DNA of 64,000 nucleotides from Blastocatellia bacterium. GTDB taxonomy: Bacteria; Acidobacteriota; Blastocatellia; UBA7656. A program made the position numbers and the translations under genes. The DNA is taken from assembly GCA_035275065.1 (NCBI GenBank), contig DATENM010000054.1, forward strand, positions 62,001 to 126,000, given 5' to 3'. Shown in pieces: positions 33,786 through 43,738 of the stretch (position 1 is the stretch's first letter; each line of letters begins with the position of its first letter). The notes beneath the pieces are model-generated. The model was given only the letters and a program-made list of their open reading frames with translations. It made no database searches and was not told the DNA's origin.

Positions 33786-34844
33786 ATGCGCGCCTCAAGA
33801 ATCAAATTGCTCCCTTTGCTGACCGCCGTCTTCTTACTCACTGCCTATATTGCCACGCAAGCCCAGCCGTTGACTGACAAGAAACCGCCGGCGGGCTATC
33901 ACCTGCTGAAGCGCATAGAGGTCGGCGGCGAGGGCGGATGGGATTACCTGACGGTGGATAGCGACGCGCGCCGCCTTTATGTCTCGCACGCCACGCGCGT
34001 CGTCGTGATTGATCTGGACAAGGGCTCGGTCGTCGGCGAGATTCCCAACACCAATGGCGTCCACGGCATCGCCATTGTGCCGGAGGTCGGCCACGGCTTT
34101 ACGAGCAATGGCCGCGACAACAACGTGACGATCTTTGACCTGAAGACGCTGAGCGTCACCGGACAGGTTAAGACCGGCAAGAATCCCGACGCCATTATTT
34201 ATGACCCGGCGTCGCGGCGCGTCTTCACTTTCAACGGCGCGAGCGCCGACACGACCGCCATTGATGCGGCCACCGGCACGGTCGCCGGCACCATCGCGCT
34301 TGGCGGCAAGCCGGAGTTCGCCGCCGCCGATGGTCACGGCATGGTCTACGTCAACATCGAAGACAAGAGCGAAGTCGTGGCGTTTGATTCAAAGAGTCTG
34401 AGCGTCAAGGCGCGCTGGCCGCTTGCGCCCGGCGAAGAGCCGAGCGGCATGGCGATGGACCGCCACACGCGCCGTCTCTTCGTTGTCTGCTCCAACAAAA
34501 AGATGATCGTGATGAATGCCGACAACGGGCGCGTCGTCGCCGACCTCGCAATCGGCCAGGGCGTGGACGGCGCCGCATTCGACCCGGACACGAAGCTTGC
34601 CTTCAGCTCGAACGGCGAAGGCACGCTGACCGTCGTGCATGAAGACGCCGCCGACAAGTACACGGTCGTCGAAACCGTGCCGACGCAGAGAGGCGCGCGC
34701 ACAATCGCCCTCGACCCCAAGACGCACAACGTCTACGTGGCGACGGCGCAATTCGGCCCGCCGCCCGCCGCCACGCCGGAACGCCCGCGCCCGCGGCCTT
34801 CTATCGTTCCCGGCTCGTTTGTCGTTCTGGTCTACGGCAAGTGA
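33786..34844 (+). CDS. secreted YVTN/YncE-type beta-propeller protein
   Basis: 352 residues from ATG 33786 (MRASRIKLL, AAGGAG nine bases upstream). A signal peptide ends near ATQAQP. About seven repeats of the YVTN/NHL-like form follow, for example RRLYVSHATRVVVIDLDKGSVVGEI and RRVFTFNGASADTTAIDAATGTV, ending HNVYVATAQFG. Such propellers are periplasmic or surface scaffolds of mostly unknown role. It ends 139 bases before the efflux operon but shares no evident function with it. Confidence 0.88.
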   Translation: MRASRIKLLPLLTAVFLLTAYIATQAQPLTDKKPPAGYHLLKRIEVGGEGGWDYLTVDSDARRLYVSHATRVVVIDLDKGSVVGEIPNTNGVHGIAIVPEVGHGFTSNGRDNNVTIFDLKTLSVTGQVKTGKNPDAIIYDPASRRVFTFNGASADTTAIDAATGTVAGTIALGGKPEFAAADGHGMVYVNIEDKSEVVAFDSKSLSVKARWPLAPGEEPSGMAMDRHTRRLFVVCSNKKMIVMNADNGRVVADLAIGQGVDGAAFDPDTKLAFSSNGEGTLTVVHEDAADKYTVVETVPTQRGARTIALDPKTHNVYVATAQFGPPPAATPERPRPRPSIVPGSFVVLVYGK

Positions 34845-34983
34845 AGCGGCAGAGGTAAGGCGTGGCAGTCAACGAAGTGCGCGCACAGCAATGCCGATGT
34901 TATGATTCAGGTGTGGATGAGCTTTCCCCATTCGTTTAAGCTGCCGGCTGATCCTTAGTCGCGCGGCTTGAACGGCGACAGAG

Positions 34984-36501
34984 ATGATCACACTGAAGAA
35001 TCGCACCGCCCGCATCATCCGACAGGCTCTCCGTTCGCGCATCCGGCTCGGCCTTGCCGCCGCGCTGCTCTCTGTTATATGGATCACCAACACGCACGGG
35101 CAGCAGCAGCCGACGCCGCAGCAGAACCCGAATCCACCGGCAACAAAGCCTTCGCAAAATCAGAACCCGCCGACCCCCGCGCCCAACCCCGCGCCGCCAA
35201 CCACACCTGCGCAACCTCCCGCACCCGCCGTGCCCTTTGCGCAACCGGCGACGCAAGCGCCCACGCAGCCGGGCACTCCGATTGCGCTCGGTGATGCCGT
35301 GCAGCAGGCCATCAATCAGGCTTCGACTTTTCAGCAGGCGCGCGTCGAAGAGTTGATCGCCGCCGAAGACGTGCGCCAAGCGCGGCTGGCTTTCCTGCCG
35401 CGCCTGACCAGCTCGCTATCGTTCACCTACAACTCGCCGTCGCACGGCCCGATGCCGGCGGATGCTTTCAGCTTCATCAGCGCCAATGCCGTGCGCGAGT
35501 ACGAGCCGCTGGTCGGCGTCACCGGCGACATAGACCTGTCGGGCCGCCTGCGCGCCTCGCTACGCCGCAGCGCCGCGCTGCTTGAAGCCGCGCACGCCGG
35601 CACCGAAGTCGCTCGCCGCGCGCTCGTCCAGGCGGTCAACGAAGCCTATTACGGGCTGGCGCTGGCCGCCGCCCGCCGGCGCTCGGCAGAACTGAGCCTG
35701 AAGGCCGCCGAAGAGTTCGAGCAGATCACCAACCTGCTCTTTCAAGGCGGTGAAGTCGCCGAGGTCGATTACGCGCGGGCGCGCTTGCAGACCGCATCCC
35801 GCCGTGACGAGATGGAGCAGGCGCGCGCCGCCGAGTTGATCGCCGCGGACACCTTGCGCGTCTTTGTCGGTTACGATTTCACTCGCCCGATTGCGGCGAC
35901 CGACCTGACCATCGCGCCGCCCGACACCAATGAGCTGAACGGCTTTGCTGTGGCGGATATTACAAAGCGACCGGAGCTTCAACAGTTCGACGCGCAGCGC
36001 CGCGCCGCCGAGCAGGAAGTCTCTGCCGCCCGCGCCGAGCGCCGCCCGCAACTCTCTTATAGCCTCAACGGCGGCTTCGACACCGACTCGTTGAAGCCGA
36101 CGCCGCTCAAGCAGCACACCGGCGTCCTCGCAACCATTAGCGTGACGATCCCCCTATTCGATTGGGGCATCAGTCGCAGCCGCGAGCGTCAGGCGCAATT
36201 GCGCGCCCAGTCCCTCGACGCGCAACGCGCGCTGGCCTTGCGCACCTTCAACCAGCAGTTTTACTCGGCGCGCGAGCAGGCGCTGTCGGCGGCGCGGCGC
36301 GTGCAGATTTTGCAGAGCGCCGTCACCGTCGCCGAGCGCAACGTGCAGACTTCCATCGCCCGCTACCGCGCCGGCGAAGCGCCGATCCTTGAAGTCACCG
36401 ACGCGCAGACGACGCTCGCCGCCCAGCGCGCCGCCTTGTTCCAGGCGCTCTTCGATTATCAGATCGCGCGGACGCGATTGGCGCAAGCCGCAGGACAGTG
36501 A
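34984..36501 (+). CDS. TolC-type outer-membrane efflux protein
   Basis: 505 residues. A signal-like hydrophobic segment (about 21-37) is followed by an unusual Pro/Gln/Asn/Ala-rich linker of about 60 residues (40-100). The duplicated TolC/OEP repeats start at IALGDAVQQAINQA. Long helices such as LALAAARRRSAELSLKAAEEF and VTVAERNVQTSIARYRAGEAPILEVTDAQT are typical. It forms the outer-membrane channel of the tripartite pump encoded with the next two genes. Its stop codon overlaps the start of the adaptor gene. Confidence 0.95.
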   Translation: MITLKNRTARIIRQALRSRIRLGLAAALLSVIWITNTHGQQQPTPQQNPNPPATKPSQNQNPPTPAPNPAPPTTPAQPPAPAVPFAQPATQAPTQPGTPIALGDAVQQAINQASTFQQARVEELIAAEDVRQARLAFLPRLTSSLSFTYNSPSHGPMPADAFSFISANAVREYEPLVGVTGDIDLSGRLRASLRRSAALLEAAHAGTEVARRALVQAVNEAYYGLALAAARRRSAELSLKAAEEFEQITNLLFQGGEVAEVDYARARLQTASRRDEMEQARAAELIAADTLRVFVGYDFTRPIAATDLTIAPPDTNELNGFAVADITKRPELQQFDAQRRAAEQEVSAARAERRPQLSYSLNGGFDTDSLKPTPLKQHTGVLATISVTIPLFDWGISRSRERQAQLRAQSLDAQRALALRTFNQQFYSAREQALSAARRVQILQSAVTVAERNVQTSIARYRAGEAPILEVTDAQTTLAAQRAALFQALFDYQIARTRLAQAAGQ

Positions 36502-38123
36502 TGGGACGCGAAGAAGATAAACTTTTAAAGCTCGACAGGCCGCCCGGCGAAGAACCCCGCACGGCGCGAAGCCGGCTCTGGGTGCGGGTTTCAAGTGTGA
36601 GCAGCCGCACCTGGCTGATCGTCACGGCTTCGCTCATTGCCTTCGTGATTCTGGTCTACTGGCTGTGGCCGGCGAAGAAAACCGCTGCCGAAGAAGAGGC
36701 CGCGGACATCACCGTCAGCGTGCGCGTCGCCCAGGCCGAGCGCGGCACGATTGCCTCGGAGATTACGGCGCTCGGCACCATCTTCCCGCGCGAACAGGCG
36801 ACCGTCAGCCCGAAAATCAGCGCCCAGATTAAGTCTATGCCGCTGGTCAGAAACCGCCACGTCAAGGCCGGCGAGGTGATCGCTACGCTCGAAGCCCGCG
36901 ACGTGCAGGCGCAGCGCGCCGAGGCGGCAGCGGCGCTCGACGAAGCGCAGGCCAACCTGCGATTGCTGAGCGGCGGCACGATTCCCGAAGCCACCTCGCA
37001 GGACGAGAAAGCGGTGCGCGACGCGCGCGCCAACGTCAACAATGCGCGGGCGACTTACGAGCGGCGGCTCCAGCTTTTCGAGCGCGGCGGCATCTCGAAA
37101 AAAGACCTCGAAGCTTCGCAACTGGCGCTGACGACCGCCGAGAATGATTTGCGCGCCGCCGAAGCCGCCGCCCGTCTGCACCAGACGGCCAGCAATCCGA
37201 ACAACCGCGCCGCCGCCGCCTCGCGAGTCAAACAGGCGCAGGATCGTCTGGTGGCGCTCGACACGCAACTGAGCTACGCGGTGATTCGCGCGCCGTTCGC
37301 CGGCGTCATCACCGAGCAGTTCCAGTATCAGGGCGAGTACGCCGCCGCCGGGGCGAAGTTGTTCACCGTCGCTGATGACAGCGAGGTGATTATTAAAGCG
37401 CCGGTCTCTGACACGGTCGCGGTCCATCTCAAGGCCGGCGACCCGGCGACCGTGCTGCCGCAGGAGTTGCCGGATGAAAAGATCGAGGCGTCGGTTTCGC
37501 TCATCAGCCCGGCCACCGATCCGCAAAGTCGCACGGTCGAGGTCTGGATCAATCTCAAGAACCCCGGCGGGCGGATGAACGTCAACAGCGCCGCGAAAGT
37601 AATCGTCACTACAGAGACCGTGACCGACGCCGTCATCGTCCCGGCAGCCGCCGTCACTTTGAAAGCGACCAACGCCGACGAAGGCACGGTGATGGTCGTC
37701 GCGGAAGACCCGGCTTCGCATGAAAAGGTCGCCCACGAAACCAAAGTCTCCATCGGCATCCGCACCTCCGAGCAGATGGAGATTACCTCGGGGCTGCAAG
37801 GCGGCGAGGCCGTGATTATCGAAGGCAACTACGCGCTGCCCGACGGCACGAAGGTCGAGATCAATAGCGGCGAAGAGGAAGAGGGCGGCGACAAGGACGA
37901 AGGCGGCAAGGGCGAAGGCGGCAGCGACAAGCCTGGCCCCGGCGGCGGCATGCCACAGCAGACCAAGCCCGCGGGCGATAACGCCCCGCCGAATCCCGGC
38001 GGCGCAAACCCGAATCCGGGCGGCGCAAAGCCGAAAACGCCTGATGTAACGCCGACCACAAAAGGCGAGCCGCCAGCAAAGCCGCCGACAAAGCCGCCGG
38101 CGCAACCGGGGGGCAAGCCTTGA
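36501..38123 (+). CDS. RND efflux periplasmic adaptor (membrane fusion protein) with acidic/Pro-rich tail
   Basis: 540 residues. The start ATG shares one base with the TolC stop (TGATG) and AGGA lies six bases upstream. A short cytoplasmic N-terminus and one membrane anchor (about 35-53, LIVTASLIAFVILVYWLW) precede lipoyl half-motifs (ALGTIFPREQATVSPKISAQI, YAVIRAPFAGVITE), a coiled-coil hairpin (110-215) and a beta-barrel domain. The last 100 residues are unusual: an acidic Gly/Glu/Asp block then a Pro/Gly/Lys-rich tail, with no known adaptor role. It links the RND pump to the TolC channel. Confidence 0.95.
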   Translation: MGREEDKLLKLDRPPGEEPRTARSRLWVRVSSVSSRTWLIVTASLIAFVILVYWLWPAKKTAAEEEAADITVSVRVAQAERGTIASEITALGTIFPREQATVSPKISAQIKSMPLVRNRHVKAGEVIATLEARDVQAQRAEAAAALDEAQANLRLLSGGTIPEATSQDEKAVRDARANVNNARATYERRLQLFERGGISKKDLEASQLALTTAENDLRAAEAAARLHQTASNPNNRAAAASRVKQAQDRLVALDTQLSYAVIRAPFAGVITEQFQYQGEYAAAGAKLFTVADDSEVIIKAPVSDTVAVHLKAGDPATVLPQELPDEKIEASVSLISPATDPQSRTVEVWINLKNPGGRMNVNSAAKVIVTTETVTDAVIVPAAAVTLKATNADEGTVMVVAEDPASHEKVAHETKVSIGIRTSEQMEITSGLQGGEAVIIEGNYALPDGTKVEINSGEEEEGGDKDEGGKGEGGSDKPGPGGGMPQQTKPAGDNAPPNPGGANPNPGGAKPKTPDVTPTTKGEPPAKPPTKPPAQPGGKP

Positions 38124-41100
38124 GCTGGGCGCGGGTCATCTCGAATCAATCGCGCGCGGTCGTCGTCTTCGTGGCGCTGCTTTGCGCCGCCGGGGTCTAC
38201 GCCGCTTTTCGATTGCCCATCGCCATCTTTCCGCAAACCGACTTCCCGCGCATCGTCATCGTCGTCGACAACGGCGTGGTGCCGGCGGCGCAGATGCTGG
38301 TTTCGGTGACGCGGCCCATCGAAGAAGCGATGAACGGCATCCCCGGCATCCAGCGCATTCGCTCGACGACGCAGCGCGGGGCCGCCGACATCAACCTCTT
38401 CTTCGACTGGAACGTTGACATCATTCAATCCCTGCAACTCGTCCAGACGCGGCTGTCGCAGCTCACCTCTAGCCTGCCGCCGACGGCCGCCATTCGCCGA
38501 GTTGACCGCTTGACCTTCGCGGTCTTTCCCGTGGCCGGCTACAGCATCACTTCGGATGAGCGCGACCCGCAATCGTTGCGCGAGCTGGCGGCTTACACGA
38601 TTCGCCCGCGACTGGCGCGGCTGCCGGGCATTGCCCAGGTGGCGGTCGCCGGCGGCCAGACGCGCGAGTACCACATCGCGGTTGACCCTGAGCGATTGCA
38701 TGCGCGCGGCGTGTCGTTGCAGCAAGTCGTAGACGCGGTGCGCAATGCCAACGTCATCGATTCGCCAGGCTTGCTCGAAGAAAACCACCAGCTTGAGCTG
38801 ACGCTGGTAAGCGGCCAGGCGCGCAAGCCGGCTGAGCTGGGCGCTATCGTCGTCACCGTTATCAACAATGCGCCGGTAACGGTCGCCGATGTCGCCACGG
38901 TGGGCGAAGGCGTCGCGCCCAACTACACCATCGTTACTGCCGACGGTCACCCGGCAGTGCTGCTCAACATCACGCGGCAGCCGAACGCCAACACGGTTGC
39001 CGTCGTTGATGCGGCGCAGGCCGAGCTGAACAGCATGCGCGCCTTGCTTCCCAAGGATGTGAAGGTCGCGCCGTTTTACGATCAATCGTTGCTGGTGCGC
39101 GAGTCGATCAAGTCTGTGCGCGATTCGATCCTCATCGGCTTGCTGCTGTCGGTGGCGATTCTTTACGGCTTCCTGCGCAACTGGGGGACGACGCTCGTCG
39201 CGATCTTAGTCATTCCGGTGACGGTGCTGGCGACGTTTCTGGCGATGTGGCTGGCGGGGTTGAGTTTTGATCTGATGACGCTGGGCGGCGTAGCGGCGGC
39301 CATCGGTCTGGTGATTGATGATGCCATTGTCGTCGTCGAAAACATCTTCACGCATCTGGCGCGCGGCGGCGCGCGGCGCGCGGCGATGCAGGCGGCGGTT
39401 TCTGAAATCACCATCCCGATCATCGGCTCGACCGTGACGCCGGTCGTCGTCTTTTTGCCGCTGGCGCTGCTGACCGGCGTGACCGGCGTCTTCTTTCGCT
39501 CGCTGGCGCTGACTATGGCGGTGGCCTTGTTGACTTCGCTGGTGCTGGCCTTGACGTTTACGCCTGTGCTTGCCGAGCTGTTCGTCAAAGTGCCGCCGCG
39601 CGAGCCGCTGCCAGAGACCCAGTCAGAGCCGCCCCCGCCGCCACACGACGATGCCGAGATGAGCGAGCGCCAACGCGAGATGCGCGCCAACGAGCGCGAA
39701 GAAGAAGCCCAGCACGGGCGCTTCCTGCGCGCCATCGTCACGCGCTACGAATGGCTATTGGGCAGCGCGCTCGACAATCGCCCGCTGGTGCTGTTGCTCT
39801 GCCTCGGCGTGCTGGTCGTTTCGTACATGGTTTATCGCGGCCTCGGGTCAGAGTTCCTGCCGGAGTTCGACGAAGGCGCGTTCGTGCTTGATTACTTCAC
39901 GCCGCCGGGCACGTCGCTCGCGGAGACTGACCGCATTCTCAAGCACGTCGAAAAGATGTTGCAGGAGAACGAAGACGTCGAGAGCTATTCGCGGCGAACC
40001 GGGCTACAGCTCGGATTGTCGATCACCGAGCCGAACACCGGCGACTTTCTCGTCAAGCTCAAGCGCAAGCGCAAGCACAAGACTGAAGATGTAAAAGACG
40101 ATCTGCGCAAAGAGATTGCAAGCACCGAGCCGAGCATGAGCCGCGTCGAACTGCCCGGCATTCTCGGCGACCTGATCGGCGATCTGACCGGCTCGCCGCA
40201 ACCCATCGAGATCATGCTGTTCAGCGAAGACACCGCGGCGCTGCGACAAAAGGCGAAAGAGATTGCCGAGATGCTTGAGAAGATGGGCAAGTCGGAGATG
40301 CCCGGCATCGTCGACATTGATGACGGTATCACGGTGACCGTTAGCGGCCCGGCCATCATCTTTCGCGTTGACCCGCAGCGCGCCGCGCAGCTCGGCGTAA
40401 CGGCGACGGACATCGCCAACACCGTGACGACGGCGATGACCGGCGACCCCAGCTCGGCGATCCTGCAACAGGGCCGCTTGATCACCGTGCGCGTCCTCTT
40501 GCCGCCCGAGGCGAAAGCCTCGCTCGACACATTGAAGGGGTTGCAGATTCGCTCGCCGGCAAAGGGCACGCTCTTTCGCCTCGATCAAGTCGCCGATGTC
40601 GAATATGACCCCGGGCAGGCAGAGATTGCGCGCGACGGCTTGCGCACGACAGTCGCGGTGACAGCGCGGCTCGAAGGGCTTGACCTCGGCAGCGCCATCA
40701 AGGCCATCAAGGCGCGGCTCGCCCGCGAAGTGAAGCTGCCGCCGGGCATGACGGTTGAATACGGCGGATTGTATCGCGAGCAGCAATCGAGCTTCCGCGA
40801 GCTGATGCTGGCGCTCGGGCTGGCGGTGGCGCTGGTCTTCGTCACGCTGCTCATCGAGTTCCGCTCGTTCTCGCACCCGCTGGCCATCCTCACCGGCGCG
40901 GTGCTGGCCTTGAGCGGCGTGCTGGTGGCGCTCTTCGTGACGCGGACGACGCTCAATGTCGTGTCGCTGATGGGCATGATCATGGTGATCGGCATCGTCG
41001 CCAAAAACGGCATCCTGATGCTGGACGCCGTCGAAGATCATCTGGCGGCGGGCGACACGCTCAGAGAAGCGTTGCTGCGGTCGGGGCGGCGGCGCTTTCG

Positions 41101-41302
41101 CCCTGTGCTGATGACTTCGCTTGCGGCGATGTTCGGCATGCTGCCGCTGGCGCTGGCGCTCGGCTCGGGCGCAGAGATGTTACAGCCGCTGGCGATTGCG
41201 GTGATCGGCGGCTTGATGATCGCGCTGCTGCTGTCGCTGATCGTGACGCCGACGGTTTACGCGATGCTCTATCGCCGCCGCATCATGCCGGCAGGGCTGT
41301 AA
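38120..41302 (+). CDS. RND efflux transporter, inner-membrane pump
   Basis: 1060 residues. TTG start overlapping the adaptor stop (TTGA, four bases), so translation is coupled. Architecture is full RND: first membrane helix, two large periplasmic loops, twelve helices. The fourth helix has GLVIDDAIVVVENI (about 396-408), the proton-relay Asp pair of drug-type (HAE) pumps rather than metal-type. FPQTDFPRIVIVVDNG near the start and LNVVSLMGMIMVIGIVAKNGILMLD near the end are family features. It drives proton-coupled efflux of hydrophobic compounds; the substrate is unknown. A cytoplasmic charged loop (about 490-530) is longer than usual. Confidence 0.96.
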   Translation: MSWARVISNQSRAVVVFVALLCAAGVYAAFRLPIAIFPQTDFPRIVIVVDNGVVPAAQMLVSVTRPIEEAMNGIPGIQRIRSTTQRGAADINLFFDWNVDIIQSLQLVQTRLSQLTSSLPPTAAIRRVDRLTFAVFPVAGYSITSDERDPQSLRELAAYTIRPRLARLPGIAQVAVAGGQTREYHIAVDPERLHARGVSLQQVVDAVRNANVIDSPGLLEENHQLELTLVSGQARKPAELGAIVVTVINNAPVTVADVATVGEGVAPNYTIVTADGHPAVLLNITRQPNANTVAVVDAAQAELNSMRALLPKDVKVAPFYDQSLLVRESIKSVRDSILIGLLLSVAILYGFLRNWGTTLVAILVIPVTVLATFLAMWLAGLSFDLMTLGGVAAAIGLVIDDAIVVVENIFTHLARGGARRAAMQAAVSEITIPIIGSTVTPVVVFLPLALLTGVTGVFFRSLALTMAVALLTSLVLALTFTPVLAELFVKVPPREPLPETQSEPPPPPHDDAEMSERQREMRANEREEEAQHGRFLRAIVTRYEWLLGSALDNRPLVLLLCLGVLVVSYMVYRGLGSEFLPEFDEGAFVLDYFTPPGTSLAETDRILKHVEKMLQENEDVESYSRRTGLQLGLSITEPNTGDFLVKLKRKRKHKTEDVKDDLRKEIASTEPSMSRVELPGILGDLIGDLTGSPQPIEIMLFSEDTAALRQKAKEIAEMLEKMGKSEMPGIVDIDDGITVTVSGPAIIFRVDPQRAAQLGVTATDIANTVTTAMTGDPSSAILQQGRLITVRVLLPPEAKASLDTLKGLQIRSPAKGTLFRLDQVADVEYDPGQAEIARDGLRTTVAVTARLEGLDLGSAIKAIKARLAREVKLPPGMTVEYGGLYREQQSSFRELMLALGLAVALVFVTLLIEFRSFSHPLAILTGAVLALSGVLVALFVTRTTLNVVSLMGMIMVIGIVAKNGILMLDAVEDHLAAGDTLREALLRSGRRRFRPVLMTSLAAMFGMLPLALALGSGAEMLQPLAIAVIGGLMIALLLSLIVTPTVYAMLYRRRIMPAGL

Positions 41303-41319
41303 CAAAGTCACTAGCGGAG

Positions 41320-41362
41320 TGACGTAGATACCGTCTTGAAAATCAAGACGGTATCTACGTCA
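41320..41362. terminator. perfect 20-bp hairpin between convergent genes
   Basis: TGACGTAGATACCGTCTTGA (41320-41339), loop AAA, then its exact complement (41343-41362). It lies 18 bases after the RND stop and 65 bases from the convergent hexosaminidase stop. No T-run follows on either side, so it is not a classical intrinsic terminator. It may block exonucleases or be a small mobile or REP-like unit. Confidence 0.6.
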
Positions 41363-41427
41363 TGGCGCAATCGCAGCAGCAAGCTCATCATACTCAATGC
41401 GGCAAAGCGATGATTGGCTGACGACTG

Positions 41428-43557
41428 CTAACGGCTCTTTGGCGCGGTCACGGTCAGCACGCGGTCCTTCCACTGCGATGGCGGAAGGCTCTTCAGCGTG
41501 GCCATCTCTGCCGCCAGCATGATCAGCCTTCTCACCGGCTCGATGATGGCGAATTCGACTTCGGCCTTCGGCTTGGCGGCCTGTTCGAGCATGGCCATCT
41601 TCGCCTCGCGCCAGCCCTCTGGAGGCGTGATGTCCGAGGCGAGATAAGCCAACGCTTCCAGGCCGGCGCTGCCGATGTCTGCCAGATCGCGCGGCAGTTG
41701 TTCGGCTTCGCGCAGCACCGGCGACTTATCGATCATCGCGTCGAGCGCCGTGCGCGCGTCGCGCCACTCGCTGAACATCATCTGAAGGCGCTCGCGGTTG
41801 CGGCTGAAGCGCGGCACGTCGCGGAGCAGATCATCCACCAGCATCGCCAGCTCGCGGCCCGCGCGGCTGTCAGCACGAGCCGCATCAATCAAGCGCGTCA
41901 GCGGCGAAAGCATCGTCGCCCCACGTCCCTGATTGCGGTGGTATTCTTTGACCGGCTCGACCGTTAACACCAGCGTGCGCAGCGGGCCGATCTCACGGCC
42001 ACCGGCCAGGCGGCGCAGCATCATCGGCAAGTTCCGTTCGTGCGTCAGCCCCAGTTCTTCAAGCTCGATGCTGACCGCGTCGAGCCGCCGGTACATATCG
42101 TCTACGTCTGTGACTTCGCGCGGCGACCACAAACGTTCGGCGATGGCGGCGGTGCGCGGCCAGATGCGCGAATCAATGGTATCAGGGCTGACCCACTCGC
42201 CCCACATCGTCGCTTCGCCGCCGAGGATGTGCGTCAGCTCTTTCTCGCTGAGTGTGGTGTCAGCGGCGACCGGGTCATTCTTGTAGTGCTGCCACGCAGG
42301 GTACATCAGGTCTATGTAATAGCCTGCCGATAGAATGCCGTCATAGCCTTTGCGCGCCGCCTCGGCCAGCGACTTCGGCCCGCGCCATGATTGGATGACG
42401 ATGTCTTGCGGCAGGTCGGGGTGAAGAATCTCCTCCCAACCGATCATCTTCTTGCCGAGCTTCTCAAGTATCCGCGACAACCGCTGGTTGAAATAGGCTT
42501 GCAGCGCGTGGTTGTCCTTGATGTTCTTGGCCTTCATGAAGGCTTGAATCTGCGGGTTGGCGGTCCACTGGCGGCCATTGTTTTCGTCGCCGCCGATGTG
42601 GATGTAATCATCAGCAAACAGCCCGGCCATCTCTGTGAAGAAGCCTTCGAGGAATTTATAAACCTCTTCGCGCGTCGGGTCGAACGTCGGATCAAAGATG
42701 CCCGCCTTGCGCTCAATCGTATATGGCCCCGGCGCGCTCGCAAACTCAGGGTAAGCGACCAGCCAGCTCGTCGCATGGCCCGGCATATCGAATTCCGGCA
42801 TCACGCGGATGCCGCGGTCGCGCGCGTAAGCGATCACGTCGCGAATCTGCTCCTGGGTGTAATAGAGCCCGTCCGAGCCCATCTGATGCAGGCGCGGGTA
42901 ACGCTTCGACTCGACGCGGAAGCCCTGGTCTTCCGAGAGGTGCCAGTGCAGGACGTTGAGCTTAACGGCAGCCATGCCGTCGAGGTTGCGCTTGATGACT
43001 TCGACCGGCTCGAAGTGGCGGCCCGAATCAATCAGTAATCCGCGCCACGGGAAGCGCGGGCGGTCTTGAATGTTGACCGCCGGAATGTAATATCCGCCAC
43101 GGTCGCCTTCGAGCAGTTGCAGGAAGGTTTCGAGGCCGCGCAGCGCGCCCACCGCCGTCGCCGCTTTCAAGAGCGCCTGCTTGTCCGACACCTCAAGCGT
43201 GTAGGATTCGTCCTCGTTGACCGAAGGCACCGGCAGCCCTGGCCCGCGACACTCGATGCGCAGCGTCGCCACCTGCGGGTCGCTCGCCAGGGCGCGCGAC
43301 AGCGTCATGCCGGTGCGCCCTTCAAGCCGGCGCATGGCGCGCTGCGTTCCGGCTTCGAGCCGGGCGTCGGCGTGGCCAGCGATGGCGACCGCGAACGACG
43401 CATCGATCTTCAGCCGCCCGCCCTGAAACTGCATGGCGGCGGGCACCGGCATCAGGCGATGTTGCCGTCGCATGGGCTGACTGGAGTCCTGGGGCTGCGC
43501 GCTCGCCTGCAACACGCACAGCAGAATGAGGCCGATAGTGAACTTGGCGTTTTTCAT
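41428..43557 (-). CDS. secreted beta-N-acetylhexosaminidase (GH20)
   Basis: 709 residues. The start is MKNAKFTIGL at 43557 with GAGG/AGGA close upstream. A longer frame from 43605 begins inside the -10 sequence and is rejected. The signal peptide ends at QASAQP. An N-terminal GH20b domain is followed by the TIM barrel: GLLIDSGRHF, NVLHWHLSEDQGFR, MPEFDMPGHA, and the catalytic Asp-Glu in YIHIGGDENNG (about 320-323). GH20 uses substrate-assisted catalysis to remove terminal GlcNAc or GalNAc from chitin, glycans or wall fragments. Secretion suggests scavenging or wall turnover. A C-terminal domain of about 200 residues is less typical. Confidence 0.95.
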   Translation of the reverse strand: MKNAKFTIGLILLCVLQASAQPQDSSQPMRRQHRLMPVPAAMQFQGGRLKIDASFAVAIAGHADARLEAGTQRAMRRLEGRTGMTLSRALASDPQVATLRIECRGPGLPVPSVNEDESYTLEVSDKQALLKAATAVGALRGLETFLQLLEGDRGGYYIPAVNIQDRPRFPWRGLLIDSGRHFEPVEVIKRNLDGMAAVKLNVLHWHLSEDQGFRVESKRYPRLHQMGSDGLYYTQEQIRDVIAYARDRGIRVMPEFDMPGHATSWLVAYPEFASAPGPYTIERKAGIFDPTFDPTREEVYKFLEGFFTEMAGLFADDYIHIGGDENNGRQWTANPQIQAFMKAKNIKDNHALQAYFNQRLSRILEKLGKKMIGWEEILHPDLPQDIVIQSWRGPKSLAEAARKGYDGILSAGYYIDLMYPAWQHYKNDPVAADTTLSEKELTHILGGEATMWGEWVSPDTIDSRIWPRTAAIAERLWSPREVTDVDDMYRRLDAVSIELEELGLTHERNLPMMLRRLAGGREIGPLRTLVLTVEPVKEYHRNQGRGATMLSPLTRLIDAARADSRAGRELAMLVDDLLRDVPRFSRNRERLQMMFSEWRDARTALDAMIDKSPVLREAEQLPRDLADIGSAGLEALAYLASDITPPEGWREAKMAMLEQAAKPKAEVEFAIIEPVRRLIMLAAEMATLKSLPPSQWKDRVLTVTAPKSR

Positions 43558-43603
43558 TCCTACCCTCAATCGGTTTTGAATTCTTGCAGCTTGTTGGGCC
43601 ACC

Positions 43604-43609
43604 ATTATA
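43604..43609 (-). promoter_or_regulatory. -10 element of the GH20 gene
   Basis: TATAAT on the minus strand, about 47 bases before the ATG at 43557. A start near 43597 gives a leader of about 40 bases that includes the ribosome site. No good -35 is present at normal spacing. Confidence 0.5.
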
Positions 43610-43738
43610 GCAAACCTTTCGTCAATCTCTTAACGCGGCGACGCGTTCGGCGAGCCGGCGCGGCGCGGCAAAATTGGAAAAGCACAGCGGTCTTTGATAG
43701 ACTTTCCGCGACACTCAATCGCCGGACTCAGGAACAGC

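Noticed and set aside
36591..38105. Long open frame (504 codons) on the strand opposite the RND adaptor gene
   Set aside because: Arg/His/Gly-rich composition without motifs, no ribosome site, wholly overlapping a gene with clear adaptor domains. It is a GC-rich shadow frame.
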